Source of the DNA: Thalassospira marina
GTDB lineage: Bacteria > Pseudomonadota > Alphaproteobacteria > Rhodospirillales > Thalassospiraceae
Direction: 5' to 3'
Assembly: GCF_002844375.1 (NCBI RefSeq)
Contig: NZ_CP024199.1
Location: 3,202,001 to 3,266,000 of the forward strand
DNA: 64,000 nt
The notes beneath the pieces are model-generated. The model worked only from the letters and a program-made list of their open reading frames with translations, was not told the origin of the DNA and made no database searches. Of this stretch, positions 35,220 through 44,553 are shown piece by piece; the stretch's first letter is position 1, and every line of letters starts with the position of its first letter. Both the position numbers and the translations under genes were made by a program.

Positions 35220-36011
35220 ATGACGAGTGGCATAAGTGGTCTTGGGCTTGGCGGGCAGATATTTTCCAGCCGCAGCGCAGACAAAACGAGTGCCCTTGGT
35301 GCTATCGAAGATATCGCAGGTTTTAGCGCAGGAAGCGCGTCAACCGAGGACACAAAATCTTCCAGCAGCGTGTCTGGTACAGACAATCTGCTGAAGTATT
35401 CGCCGCAAATGTCTGACAGCTTGCAGGCATTTATGGTGGGGTTGCAGGAAAGTACGCAATCATCACAATCCAATGGCGCGGCCGAGGCCAGCCAGATGTT
35501 TGCCGACCTTGACAGCAATGGCGACGGAACGCTCAGCCGGGAAGAATTTCTGGCAGGCAAGCCCGATGACGTAAGCGATGAACAGGCCGAAAATCTGTGG
35601 AACCAGATTTCGGGCGGTTCGGAAAGTGGCGTCAGCCAGGATGATTTCGTAACCGCCATGCAATCGGGTGCCGGTGCGCCCCCGGCTGGTGGCGGAAGTG
35701 GCGGTGATGGCGAAGAAAGCTATGACGCACGCGACACCAACAAGGATGGCGTTGTCAGCCTTGAAGAATTGATGGCGGCAAGTTCAGGGATTGATTCGGT
35801 TTCCGATGACGACCTGGCAAACCTCATCAATTCCGATGCGGACGGGTCATCAGGCAGCAGTTCATCGGCCCGGACCGGGCAGGCAAATGCTGGCCTGTTT
35901 GGCGGGACATTCGCCACAACGGGATCGAATGTCAACTTTGACAATCGCGTGCTGGCACAAATGATGACAGCACAAAACAGCGCCTATCAGACCGGTGCTG
36001 GCGTGGCATAA
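35220..36011 (+). CDS. EF-hand calcium-binding protein
   Basis: A 263-residue Ser/Gly/Ala-rich protein with no signal peptide. Two canonical EF-hand loops: DSNGDGTLSREE (residues 98-109) and DTNKDGVVSLEE (172-183), each with acidic or Asn ligands at positions 1, 3, 5, 12 and Gly at 6. Each is followed by a degenerate partner (GGSESGVSQDDF; NSDADGSSGSS), so the layout is two EF pairs joined by a Gly-rich linker. Ribosome-binding site GGGAG precedes the ATG. It is divergent from the pilus operon. Ca2+-dependent sensor or secreted matrix role is possible; function unknown. Confidence 0.85.
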   Translation: MTSGISGLGLGGQIFSSRSADKTSALGAIEDIAGFSAGSASTEDTKSSSSVSGTDNLLKYSPQMSDSLQAFMVGLQESTQSSQSNGAAEASQMFADLDSNGDGTLSREEFLAGKPDDVSDEQAENLWNQISGGSESGVSQDDFVTAMQSGAGAPPAGGGSGGDGEESYDARDTNKDGVVSLEELMAASSGIDSVSDDDLANLINSDADGSSGSSSSARTGQANAGLFGGTFATTGSNVNFDNRVLAQMMTAQNSAYQTGAGVA

Positions 36012-36042
36012 GCCATCCTATACCCGTCTGCCAAAACATGAC

Positions 36043-36072
36043 AAAGGGCACGCAATTGCAGGCGTGCCCTTT
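36043..36072. terminator. Terminator between EF-hand gene and CLC gene
   Basis: Stem AAAGGGCACGC / GCGTGCCCTTT with an eight-base loop, 31 bases past the EF-hand stop. T-run is short, so efficiency may be moderate; it also faces the convergent clc gene. Confidence 0.7.
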
Positions 36073-36150
36073 GAATTTCGCAATCAATTATCCGCACAAC
36101 ACCCCAATGCCACCCGTTGTGCCATGGTCGCGCAATAAGGGCGCGTGCCC

Positions 36151-37965
36151 CTAAAACAATTTGGGCGGGGCATCGCCGCGTTCTTCGCCATGCAGTTCCA
36201 GAAGCGCGCGGTTATAGGCCATCATCGCATCCTTTTCATGGACAAAGCCGATCATGAGGCGGTCTTCGGTACCGGCAACCACGGGCAAATGTTCCTCGCC
36301 AGTTTGCTCCATCAGGCGAATGGCATGTTCGATACTGTCTTCGCGGCAAACGGCGGGTGGTTTGACCCTTGCAAGCTGAATGGCGGTAACATCATCGCCA
36401 ATTTCGGGGTCGAAGGCAGCATGTCGCAAATCAGCCAGCGTAATGGTCCCCAAAAGCTTGTCAGCGTCATCAAGGACAAACAGCTCGCCATAGGGCGCAT
36501 TGATCAGCTTTTCGCGCAGGCGGCTAAGGGGTTCGTCCGGCAGGACCGTGGCAAATTGCCGCGACATGACATCGACCACCTTCAAACTGCGCAAAAGGTT
36601 TACTTCGCGGCCCCAGCGATGGCTAAGCCCGCGCTGGCGCAACTGCCAGCCAAAAAACGACCCGCCCTGGGCGTGATCCGCAATCATGGAGGCAATGACC
36701 GATGCCACCATGACCGCAATGGTCAGTTCGTAATCGCCGGTCAGTTCAAAAATGATCAGGGTTGTTGAAATGGGCGCGCCCAGCATGGCGGCTGCCACCG
36801 CCCCCATACCGACGAGCGTATAGGCCCCGTGACCGGAAGACAAATGTGGCAAAAGGGCCGTCGCCGTCAGCCCGAAGGCACCACCCAGCATTGCCCCCAA
36901 AAACAGGGCCGGGCTGAAAACACCGCCGCCAAACCCAAAGGCAAGGCATATCACCACCAGCACCGCCTTGACGGCCAGAAGCTGGCTAAGCAAGGACCAG
37001 GAATAAACCTCGTATAATGCATCGTTGATGGCGCCATACCCGACGCCAACCACCTGCGGATAGCCCACCGCCATCACACCCACGGCCAGCCCCGCCAATG
37101 CCGGGCGCCCCCAGACCGGAATGCGAGCGGCACGAATGAATTGCTGCGTGATACCAACGGAACGCACGACAAGAATGCTAAGGATACCAGCGCAAATACC
37201 CAGCAGGGCAAAGGCCGGAAATTCCAGAAAAGATGCGATTTCGTGCGCAGGGATCAGAAAGGCGACGTCATGGCCGAAATAAAGCCGGGTTAAAATGGTA
37301 CCGCTGACCGATGCCAGAACAATCGGCGCAAATGCCGTCAGGGCATAATGACCCAGGGCCACCTCGTGGGCAAAAAGTGCGCCTGCCAGCGGGGCGTTAA
37401 AGGATGCCGCTACCGCCGAAGCCACCCCACACCCCAATAGGGTACGTGCGGCACTGCGCCGCAAATGCAAAATGCGCGTCAGCCAGGAGCCGATGGTCGC
37501 TCCCATATGCACAACCGGTCCCTCGCGCCCCAAAGATGCCCCACAGCCAAGTGAAGCAACATTAACAAGCGCAGCCTTAAGCCCGCCCCGCGCAGACATG
37601 CGCCCGTCATGGAAGGCGGCAGCATCGATCACATCAGCCACACCAAGGGCGCGGCGATCAGGCATAAAACGGTAAACAAACAGGCCAATCAAAAGTCCGC
37701 CCAAGGTTGGCACCAAAATAAGGTGCCAGGATGGTAAATCCTGCAGGAAATAATGCACGGCTTCATCAGACGAGCCATAGCCCAGCTTCTGGATCAGCAG
37801 CAGTCCTTCGCGAAAGACAATCGCCATCGCACCCACAATGGTGCCCACCACCAGCGCCAGAATGGACAGGACAAGCTGTTCGCCCTTCATCATGCGGCGC
37901 AAGCCAATAAATATGCGCGGATTTCGCAGCGAATTTTCGGCCAAAATACCCCCTGCCCCTATCAT
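36151..37965 (-). CDS. CLC-family chloride channel/antiporter with CBS domains
   Basis: A 604-residue membrane protein. The CLC core shows the three selectivity segments: GCGASLGREGPVVHMGATIG (with the external gating Glu of GREGP), the GGGVFSPALFLGAMLGGAFG block and the C-terminal helix regions. ALFAHEVALGHYALTAF carries a Glu near the intracellular proton site, so Cl-/H+ antiport is plausible. Two CBS domains follow the channel (from about VVDVMSRQFATVLPDEPL and VKPPAVCREDSIEHAI), ligand-sensing modules. The start at 37965 has a weak ribosome-binding site; an inner ATG pair near 37893 is an alternative. Confidence 0.92.
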   Translation of the reverse strand: MIGAGGILAENSLRNPRIFIGLRRMMKGEQLVLSILALVVGTIVGAMAIVFREGLLLIQKLGYGSSDEAVHYFLQDLPSWHLILVPTLGGLLIGLFVYRFMPDRRALGVADVIDAAAFHDGRMSARGGLKAALVNVASLGCGASLGREGPVVHMGATIGSWLTRILHLRRSAARTLLGCGVASAVAASFNAPLAGALFAHEVALGHYALTAFAPIVLASVSGTILTRLYFGHDVAFLIPAHEIASFLEFPAFALLGICAGILSILVVRSVGITQQFIRAARIPVWGRPALAGLAVGVMAVGYPQVVGVGYGAINDALYEVYSWSLLSQLLAVKAVLVVICLAFGFGGGVFSPALFLGAMLGGAFGLTATALLPHLSSGHGAYTLVGMGAVAAAMLGAPISTTLIIFELTGDYELTIAVMVASVIASMIADHAQGGSFFGWQLRQRGLSHRWGREVNLLRSLKVVDVMSRQFATVLPDEPLSRLREKLINAPYGELFVLDDADKLLGTITLADLRHAAFDPEIGDDVTAIQLARVKPPAVCREDSIEHAIRLMEQTGEEHLPVVAGTEDRLMIGFVHEKDAMMAYNRALLELHGEERGDAPPKLF

Positions 37966-38208
37966 GCGGAACTACCAGGGCGCACACCCCAGACGAGTAT
38001 ATCGCATTGCACATCCACCACCGTCAATTTATCTGTCAGGAGACTTCGCCCACCCCCGCCAGATTGCGGTTTTTTCACATACATGCCAGCGCATCTGTGC
38101 GAAATTAAAAAAACGATCATTGATCTTTGGCTGCGCGATGCCCCATTCTGACAGCCAAATCAGATGCATACCAGATGCACGAACCTTTCGTTTCAGGACA
38201 TTCAGTTA

Positions 38209-39459
38209 ATGACCACCAGTCAATCGACGGGTACATCCGTGTCCCGCCCCATACCGCCTTTTGCCGAATTTGTCGCCCTGATGGCCCTGACAATGGGCAT
38301 GGTGGCGCTTTCAATTGACAATCTTTTACCCGCCTTTGGCCCCATCGCGCGCGATTATGCCCTGTCTGATCCCAATGAAATCCAGCTTTTGGTTTTCATT
38401 TTCATGATCGGCTTTTCGCTGATGCAAATTGTCTATGGCCCGCTGGCCGATGTTTATGGCCGCAAAAGCACACTGATGCTGGGGCTGGTGATTTACAGCA
38501 TTGGCACCGTACTATCATTTTTTGCCGACAGTTTTGAACATCTGCTGCTTGCCCGCTTTATCCAGGGGCTGGGGGCGGCGGCCCCGCGTGTTTTGACCCT
38601 GACCATCATCCGCGACTGTTTTGATGGGCGCGACATGGCGCGCGTGATGTCGCTGGTGATGATGGTGTTTATTATCGTACCGGTATTTGCCCCGGCCAGT
38701 GGCGGTTTGATCCTGTCTTTTGGCAGCTGGCACCTGATTTTCGGGTTTATGCTGTTGCTCGTGGTGGTGGTTGCGCTTTGGTACAAGCTGCGCATGCCCG
38801 AAACGCTGCACCCGGAATACCGGCATAAACTTTCCATTCGCCGCATCGCCCGTGATTTTGGCGTTACCGCCACCACCCGCCAAACTGTGGGTTATGCCAC
38901 GGCCATGGGCCTGTGTTTTGGTTGCCTGATGTCCTATATCGGGTCGGCCGAGCAGATATTTGATTCATCGATCTACAAGCTGGGCGACTGGTTTCCGGTG
39001 GTTTTTGGCCTGATTGCAGCCGCCATGAGCGTGGCGTCCTTTGTCAATGCGCGCCTGGTGCGCAAGATCGGCATGCACAAACTTTCGCATTTCGGCCTGT
39101 GCGTTTTTATCGCGATGGGGGCCATCAATGTGGTGGTTGCGCTTGCCTATAATGGTGTCCCGCCACTTTGGATGTTTGGTCTTGGCCTGACGGTTGCGCA
39201 TTTCGCCTTCATGCTGACCATGCCGAATTTCAATTCACTGGCAATGGAACCCCTGGGCGCAATTGCTGGCACGGCATCCTCGCTGATCGGGTTTTACACC
39301 ACGCTGATCGGTGTGGTTTGCGGCACCATTGTCGGCCAGAATTTTAACGGCACGGTTATTCCGCTGGTTACGGGTTATCTTGCCCTGGGCGTTTTGTGCC
39401 TGGTGATTGTTCTGGCCACGGAAAAGGGCCGCCTGTTCCACCCCACCCATCAGGCGTAA
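38209..39459 (+). CDS. Bcr/CflA-type multidrug MFS transporter
   Basis: A 416-residue twelve-helix transporter of the Bcr/CflA drug-efflux group. Helix two is followed by GPLADVYGRKSTLMLGLVIYSIGTVLSFFA, and helix four to five reads LLLARFIQGLGAAAPRVLTLTIIRDCFDGRDMARVMSLVMMVF, both diagnostic. The ATG at 38209 follows CAGGA at good distance; a longer frame from 38164 is rejected. Monocistronic with a terminator. Drug specificity cannot be read. Confidence 0.9.
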   Translation: MTTSQSTGTSVSRPIPPFAEFVALMALTMGMVALSIDNLLPAFGPIARDYALSDPNEIQLLVFIFMIGFSLMQIVYGPLADVYGRKSTLMLGLVIYSIGTVLSFFADSFEHLLLARFIQGLGAAAPRVLTLTIIRDCFDGRDMARVMSLVMMVFIIVPVFAPASGGLILSFGSWHLIFGFMLLLVVVVALWYKLRMPETLHPEYRHKLSIRRIARDFGVTATTRQTVGYATAMGLCFGCLMSYIGSAEQIFDSSIYKLGDWFPVVFGLIAAAMSVASFVNARLVRKIGMHKLSHFGLCVFIAMGAINVVVALAYNGVPPLWMFGLGLTVAHFAFMLTMPNFNSLAMEPLGAIAGTASSLIGFYTTLIGVVCGTIVGQNFNGTVIPLVTGYLALGVLCLVIVLATEKGRLFHPTHQA

Positions 39460-39465
39460 TGACGC

Positions 39466-39498
39466 GCCCCATGACGGAAAATCCACCCGTCATGGGGC
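39466..39498 (+). terminator. Hairpin after the Bcr/CflA gene
   Basis: GCCCCATGACGG / CCCGTCATGGGGC, an 11-bp or longer stem starting 7 bases after the stop; no long T-run. Two further hairpins follow: GGCTTTTCC/GGAAAAAGCC at 39532-39556 and AAATCAA/TTGATTT at 39558-39574. Confidence 0.6.
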
Positions 39499-39771
39499 CT
39501 TATCCCAAAGTTTGAAGCCGCTTTTAAAGGTGGCTTTTCCGGCATGGAAAAAGCCGAAATCAACCTTTGATTTCGTATGATTGCGCACCAAAGCGGGCAT
39601 TTAACATTAACCAGCACAGCCTGTTTTAATCACATATAACTAATTCACGTCCTTGACGTTTTGCGCCAATTGATATTAGCTTTCAACTTGGGGTTTAGGG
39701 GCTTTTACGCGCACACCGCCATCTTCAGTCATCTTTCGCCCGGCAGGCGATGAGAGTGGAAAGATCGCAGT
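39499..39771. other. Upstream region of module copy 1
   Basis: Contains two small hairpins (39532-39556, 39558-39574) and, closer to the gene, TTGACG near 39653 with TATTAG 15 bases on, a weak promoter candidate. No gene. Confidence 0.4.
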
Positions 39772-41070
39772 ATGTCAAAGACGACCATATCATCCATCAG
39801 CACGGTCAAAAGCAAGCTGACCGCGATTATCGCCCGGACCAGACTGGTTGAAGCCGGGCGCATCCATATGGTTGGTTTTGATACCTTAAAAGATGCCCTT
39901 GGGGACCGCTGGGTCAGCGTGCGTGAACGGGTTTTGACCTATGCCGAAAACCGCCTGACACAGCATTTAAGCAGCCAGGATGCCTTTTTCCGCTATGGCG
40001 ATGAAGAATTCCTGATCGTCTTTGCCAACCTTTCCAATCAGGCCGCGCAAATGCTGGTGGGCAAGGTGGCCGAAGAAGTCCATCAGTTCATTTTGGGGTC
40101 CCCTGATACCCAGTCCATTACCATCAAATCCGCCGTTCAGCAGGTGGATGGCGAATTGCTGTTTCAGGACCTGTCCCTGGCGGAAGTTCTGGCCGTTGCC
40201 CACAACCAGTCAACGGAAACACCCAAAAAACCGCGCGGAAACACTGCCTTTCGTGAAAAATCCCCGCCGGGTAAAATGCAGGGCAGCCTGCTGGTTGAGG
40301 ATACAGGCGATATTACCGGTGAAATCGGCCCGCCGGAATTAACCCCAGTTTCCTTTGTTTTCCGCCCTCTTTGGGATGTAAAAAACAAACGCATCACGAC
40401 ATATCGCTGTGTGCCAACACGCAGAATGGCAGCGGGTTACACGGTCGAACAATATGCGGTTTTAAATGCCACTGACGGGCAGGAGACCGTTCTTGACCTT
40501 GATATCGCAACCCTGCATACCGCCGCACGCACCCTATCACGCGTGATGGATAGTGGTTTTGTTTTTGCCTGCAATGTGACGGTGCACTACGAAACCATGT
40601 CGCGCAATGATTCGCGCCGCGCCTATATCGAGGCGATTGATCAGATCCCCGTGCAATTGCGCCGGTTCTTTATCGTCGAACTGACGGAACTGCCCGTTGG
40701 TATTCCCATGGTGCGCTTTGCCGAATTTACATCGATCCTGAATGCGCGTATTCGCGCGATCAGCTGCCGCATCCCGCTTGATACCCGAAACCTGCAGGGA
40801 TATGGCAATGCCAACCTGTTTGCCGTGACGATTGATCTGGGGGATATTCGCAAAAGCGAAGGCGAGATCATGAAGAAATTCGACCAGATCGCTGCGGCGG
40901 CGGCCAATACCGGGTTAAAAACCTGCATTACCGGCATCAAATCCACCAGCCTGGCCATTGCGGCGGCGGCATCGGGCATCACCTATATTGGCGGCAAAAG
41001 CGTGCGCGATGACCGCAAAATTCCCGGACGCGTCATTACCATGACATGGTCGGATTATTTCGGCTTTTAA
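39772..41070 (+). CDS. Degenerate GGDEF-EAL protein, module copy 1
   Basis: A 432-residue cytoplasmic protein. Residues about 20-150 follow the GGDEF fold (GRIHMVGFDTLKDALGDRW; FFRYGDEEFLIVFANLS), but the active loop is RYGDEEF in place of RYGGDEF. After a linker (about 155-195) the C-terminal half follows the EAL fold: VSFVFRPLWDVKNKRITTYR where EAL begins, FACNVTVHYETMS for the N-V-S strand, FFIVELTELPVG for the E-I-T-E strand, and CITGIKSTSLAIAAAASGITYIGG for the EGVE/QGY block with the catalytic Glu lost. So I predict neither cyclase nor phosphodiesterase activity: a scaffold or effector. It has a close paralogue at 45279-46613 and converges on a kinase/receiver operon. Confidence 0.8.
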   Translation: MSKTTISSISTVKSKLTAIIARTRLVEAGRIHMVGFDTLKDALGDRWVSVRERVLTYAENRLTQHLSSQDAFFRYGDEEFLIVFANLSNQAAQMLVGKVAEEVHQFILGSPDTQSITIKSAVQQVDGELLFQDLSLAEVLAVAHNQSTETPKKPRGNTAFREKSPPGKMQGSLLVEDTGDITGEIGPPELTPVSFVFRPLWDVKNKRITTYRCVPTRRMAAGYTVEQYAVLNATDGQETVLDLDIATLHTAARTLSRVMDSGFVFACNVTVHYETMSRNDSRRAYIEAIDQIPVQLRRFFIVELTELPVGIPMVRFAEFTSILNARIRAISCRIPLDTRNLQGYGNANLFAVTIDLGDIRKSEGEIMKKFDQIAAAAANTGLKTCITGIKSTSLAIAAAASGITYIGGKSVRDDRKIPGRVITMTWSDYFGF

Positions 41071-41169
41071 CCGGAATCAGCTGCAGGGGATGGTACAACA
41101 CGCCCTTGCCCGCCGTGGCTGGCCCTGGTTTGCACGGCCAATTCACGGCCTTCCCCAAAATGCGCGCAA

Positions 41170-44100
41170 TCACAACCAGTTCGATCGGGCGGGTTTGGCA
41201 TTATCAAGCACCTTACGTATGGCGCGTGCTATGGCATCAGGGTTGACTGGCATTAACAGCGATGTTGCGTTTTTGGCCTGTTCGCGTACCACCGGCAATT
41301 CGATCTGGGTTAACAAAACAGCGGGCATTTCGGCATCAAGCAGGAAAAGTTGATCAAGAAACAGGCTGTGCTCTTCGTCTTCACGCGGAACACCTTCGGC
41401 GATAATGCCATCAAATTCATCACCCTCGCTCTGGGCTTTCATAAAATCGCGTTCGCCATCAAATTCGCGCACGTCATAGCCCAGTTCACGCAAACGCGCG
41501 ACCAGTTGCAACCGGAAGGGGGCGTTTTCAACAATCACGGCCAGGCTTTCCGGCCCGCCCTTTAATTTGTCATGATTGATCACATGGGCCACAACCGGGG
41601 CCTGATTTTCGAAGCGCGGCAGATAAAGGATAATTTCGGTTCCCTTGCCCGGTTCGCTGTGCAGTTCCAGCTTGCCGCCGGACTGATACACAAAACCATG
41701 CACCATACTCAGCCCAAGGCCACTGCCCTTGCCGACTTCCTTGGTGGTGAAAAACGGTTCAAACACGTTTTTAAGGATTTCTGGCGGAATACCAGTACCG
41801 CTATCCTTAACATGGATTGCGATCATATCCTTTTCTTTGCCGGTGCCATCATTATGACCGTGGCTGTTGGCTGCGGTGATGGAAATTTTGCCGCCATCGG
41901 GCATGGCATCCCGCGCATTGATAGCCAGGTTAATCAGCGCGGTTTCAAGTTGCGCGGGGTCAACATAGGCCCGGCACAGGCCATAGGGCACATTACACAC
42001 CAGCTGGATATTCTCGCCCAAGGTGCGTTCAAGAAGGCGCTGCACATTGCGTAACAATATATCCAGATCAACTGATTGCGGGGTTAATGGCTGCTTGCGC
42101 GAAAAGGCCAGCAACTGGCGAGTAAGTTCGGTTGCACGCTCAGCGGCCATTTCGCACAGGTCGATATTGACCCGCGCCTCGGCATCATCGGCAAAGCGAA
42201 TGGCCAGTTCATCGATATTATTCAAAATGACGGTCAGCAGATTGTTGAAATCATGGGCAACACCGCCTGTCAGGCTACCGACCGCCTTTAATTTCTGGGC
42301 CTGAAGCAGTTCTTCCTGCATTTCAACGCGCCTTGTGATGTCGCGGAAATAAACCGATATGCCCCGTTCAAACGGGAAAATACGGTTCTGAAACCATTTG
42401 TGGCGCACTGCGGAATAAACTTCAAATTCCCGCATTTTGCCGGTTTCCCGCGCCTTGTGAAATTCAGCAAAAACCACGGTTTCACGGGCATGGGGCACCA
42501 GTTCCCAAAAGGACTTGCCGATTAATTCGCTTTCAGGCGCGCCAAAGCTTTCGCTGGCCTGATGATTGACATGGGTAAAACGCCAGTTTTCATCAAGCGA
42601 GAAAAAATTATCGGAAATGGAATTCAGGATTTCGCGGGTATTGCGTTCTTTCTGTTCGGCATCCTGGCGGGCCTCGGCAGCAATTTCGAGGGCCTCGATA
42701 TTCTTGCCTTCCAGCAATAGATTTTCGATCACGACAAAACACAAATCGCCAAACTGGCGGGCAATAACCCGGCCGATTTTATCGCCGACGGGCAGGCCAA
42801 AAATGGTAAAATCGATATGGCGCACCAATTGCGCGCCCGACAGATGCATATGAAAATCTTCGACCTGAACCTGCCGGTCGGCGCGTTTGCGTTTGCCACT
42901 GGGCCGAAGCCCCGACGAAAACTTTGCCACGCCATCGCCCCAGGTCACCTTGCCGCCCATTTCAAAGGCGGTCTGATTATGCAGTTCCGACCGACCAACC
43001 GCTTCATGTGCCAGATTGCCATCCACCGATGACACCTCGATGCGCAATTTCTGGCAGTTTAGCAATTCAACGCAGTTCGCCCCCAATGCCTCCAGCGCGG
43101 CGGGGATATTATCGCTTTTTTGAATTTCAGTGGAAAACATGGCCAGATGGCGCAATCGCCGGGATTGCCGGGCGATCAGCGCTTCGCTACGGATATAGGT
43201 TTGCAAGCTGTAGCGCGCCAGCGACAGCACAATCGCCGCCACAATCAACGCGACCAGCACATCACCCATGATCGTGGACAGATAATGGTTATAAACCGAC
43301 CAGTAAGGGGTGCTGAGAACCAGGCTAAGCTGCCCGGTTGGCACATAAAAATAGGCGCCAAGCAACATGTGGCTGAAATCATCGAAGGTGGATGATTTTT
43401 GCGCCCGGCGATCATCGGCGGTAAACAGCACAGATGCCGAATGCGCCGCATAGCGCCCCTGCACCCGCTGTTTTTCATCGATCGAATATTGGAAAAGCGG
43501 GCTGCCATTGCGGTTTAAAATTTCAATGATCCCGCCCGATGCCACCTTGAGCTTGCGAAACGCATCAACAAAACGCTGCACGCTGATGGTCGCCGTGATC
43601 ATACCGGCAAAATCATTTCCGGGGGTTTTGATGGCACGCGAAATGCGCAGTACTGTCTGGTTGCGCGAGGCCCCAAACATGCCCACCGCCGGACCGCTGA
43701 TATAGGTGCCGCTATCCGGTTTGTTTTTCAGATACAGAAAATCAACCCGGTTGCTGAAATCGGACCGTTCATGTTCAAAGGCAAGGTCGGAAACATATTT
43801 CATCTTGCCGTCATCACCAACGACGATGATTTCATCAATGCTGCTAAACACGTCGCTTTGACGTGCCAGCCTTTCGTCAATTTCACGTGGTGATTTTTCG
43901 CGCCCCGTTCCCAGTTCGTAATTGCGCACAATGCCAATCAGTGCGGCCTCAACATCGGCGAAAATGTAATTAGTGTGCTGGCCCAGGCTTTCGACCACGT
44001 CAAGAACGTGGGATTTCTGAACATGGACTTCTTCATACAGATAAAAGCCGATCTTGACCGGCACGACGATGCACAGCGAAAACAAAAACAGCCGCGATGC

Positions 44101-44181
44101 AATTTTATAGGCCTGAAGCGCGTTACGGGGCCGCGCGAAAAAGCGGTGCATATCCATCATAACGGTTGCCACCTTTGCCAT
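41170..44181 (-). CDS. PAS sensor histidine kinase with pseudo-receiver, copy 1
   Basis: A 1003-residue membrane kinase. Helix one about 31-50, an extracytoplasmic Cache-like sensor of 250 residues, helix two about 305-325, a GAF-like region (about 345-490), a PAS domain (NSISDNFFSLDENWRFTHVNHQASESFG), then HisKA with phospho-acceptor His643 in GGVAHDFNN and HATPase_c (NLAINARDAM, VKDSGTGIPPE, GKGSGLGLSMVHGF). The last 125 residues fold like a receiver, but the Asp site is Glu (DGIIAEG, E929), the acidic pocket is ENAP and the conserved Lys is Val (MPVNP). It lies nine bases after the receiver gene. Confidence 0.88.
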   Translation of the reverse strand: MAKVATVMMDMHRFFARPRNALQAYKIASRLFLFSLCIVVPVKIGFYLYEEVHVQKSHVLDVVESLGQHTNYIFADVEAALIGIVRNYELGTGREKSPREIDERLARQSDVFSSIDEIIVVGDDGKMKYVSDLAFEHERSDFSNRVDFLYLKNKPDSGTYISGPAVGMFGASRNQTVLRISRAIKTPGNDFAGMITATISVQRFVDAFRKLKVASGGIIEILNRNGSPLFQYSIDEKQRVQGRYAAHSASVLFTADDRRAQKSSTFDDFSHMLLGAYFYVPTGQLSLVLSTPYWSVYNHYLSTIMGDVLVALIVAAIVLSLARYSLQTYIRSEALIARQSRRLRHLAMFSTEIQKSDNIPAALEALGANCVELLNCQKLRIEVSSVDGNLAHEAVGRSELHNQTAFEMGGKVTWGDGVAKFSSGLRPSGKRKRADRQVQVEDFHMHLSGAQLVRHIDFTIFGLPVGDKIGRVIARQFGDLCFVVIENLLLEGKNIEALEIAAEARQDAEQKERNTREILNSISDNFFSLDENWRFTHVNHQASESFGAPESELIGKSFWELVPHARETVVFAEFHKARETGKMREFEVYSAVRHKWFQNRIFPFERGISVYFRDITRRVEMQEELLQAQKLKAVGSLTGGVAHDFNNLLTVILNNIDELAIRFADDAEARVNIDLCEMAAERATELTRQLLAFSRKQPLTPQSVDLDILLRNVQRLLERTLGENIQLVCNVPYGLCRAYVDPAQLETALINLAINARDAMPDGGKISITAANSHGHNDGTGKEKDMIAIHVKDSGTGIPPEILKNVFEPFFTTKEVGKGSGLGLSMVHGFVYQSGGKLELHSEPGKGTEIILYLPRFENQAPVVAHVINHDKLKGGPESLAVIVENAPFRLQLVARLRELGYDVREFDGERDFMKAQSEGDEFDGIIAEGVPREDEEHSLFLDQLFLLDAEMPAVLLTQIELPVVREQAKNATSLLMPVNPDAIARAIRKVLDNAKPARSNWL

Positions 44182-44190
44182 TGTCGCGCG

Positions 44191-44553
44191 TCACAATAAT
44201 CTGGTGATGATTTCGACCAGCATGCGCACCCGAAAAGGTTTGGGCAAAATCTCGTTCGCGCCGCTGCGTTTGGCGATTTCCAGAAATTCAAAATTCTGGG
44301 TTCGCCCACCGCCCGACATGGCAATGATCGGAATGGTGGCATCAAGCTTGCGAAGCTCGGGGATCGCCTCGATCCCGCCAAGGTCGGGCATGATGATATC
44401 CATCACCACAATATCGGGGCGATTGCGCTGGAACGATTTGATGGCCTGGTTACCATCAATAGCCAGACGCACATTAAACCCCGCCGTGTTCAGGCCACTG
44501 GCAATTGTTTGACGAACCATATTGTCGTCTTCCACAAGAAGTACATTTTTCAT
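44191..44553 (-). CDS. Stand-alone CheY-like response regulator, copy 1
   Basis: A 120-residue single receiver domain with no output domain. All key residues are present: acidic pair in VLLVEDD, phospho-Asp52 in DIVVMDIIMPD, Ser in IIAMSGGG and Lys in ILPKPF. The stretch SGGGRTQNFEFLEIAKR is shared nearly word for word with the second copy. ATG at 44553 follows AGAAGGCAG; a longer frame to 44610 lacks such a site. First gene of the receiver-kinase operon, so it probably accepts phosphate from the adjacent kinase. Confidence 0.88.
   Translation of the reverse strand: MKNVLLVEDDNMVRQTIASGLNTAGFNVRLAIDGNQAIKSFQRNRPDIVVMDIIMPDLGGIEAIPELRKLDATIPIIAMSGGGRTQNFEFLEIAKRSGANEILPKPFRVRMLVEIITRLL

Larger units (their letters stand above)
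39772..44553. repeat. Tandem signalling module, copy 1
   Basis: Degenerate GGDEF-EAL gene (+), kinase gene (-), receiver gene (-). The same three families in the same order and orientations recur at 45279-50130. Similarity is at protein level; synonymous sites have largely diverged. Confidence 0.85.
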
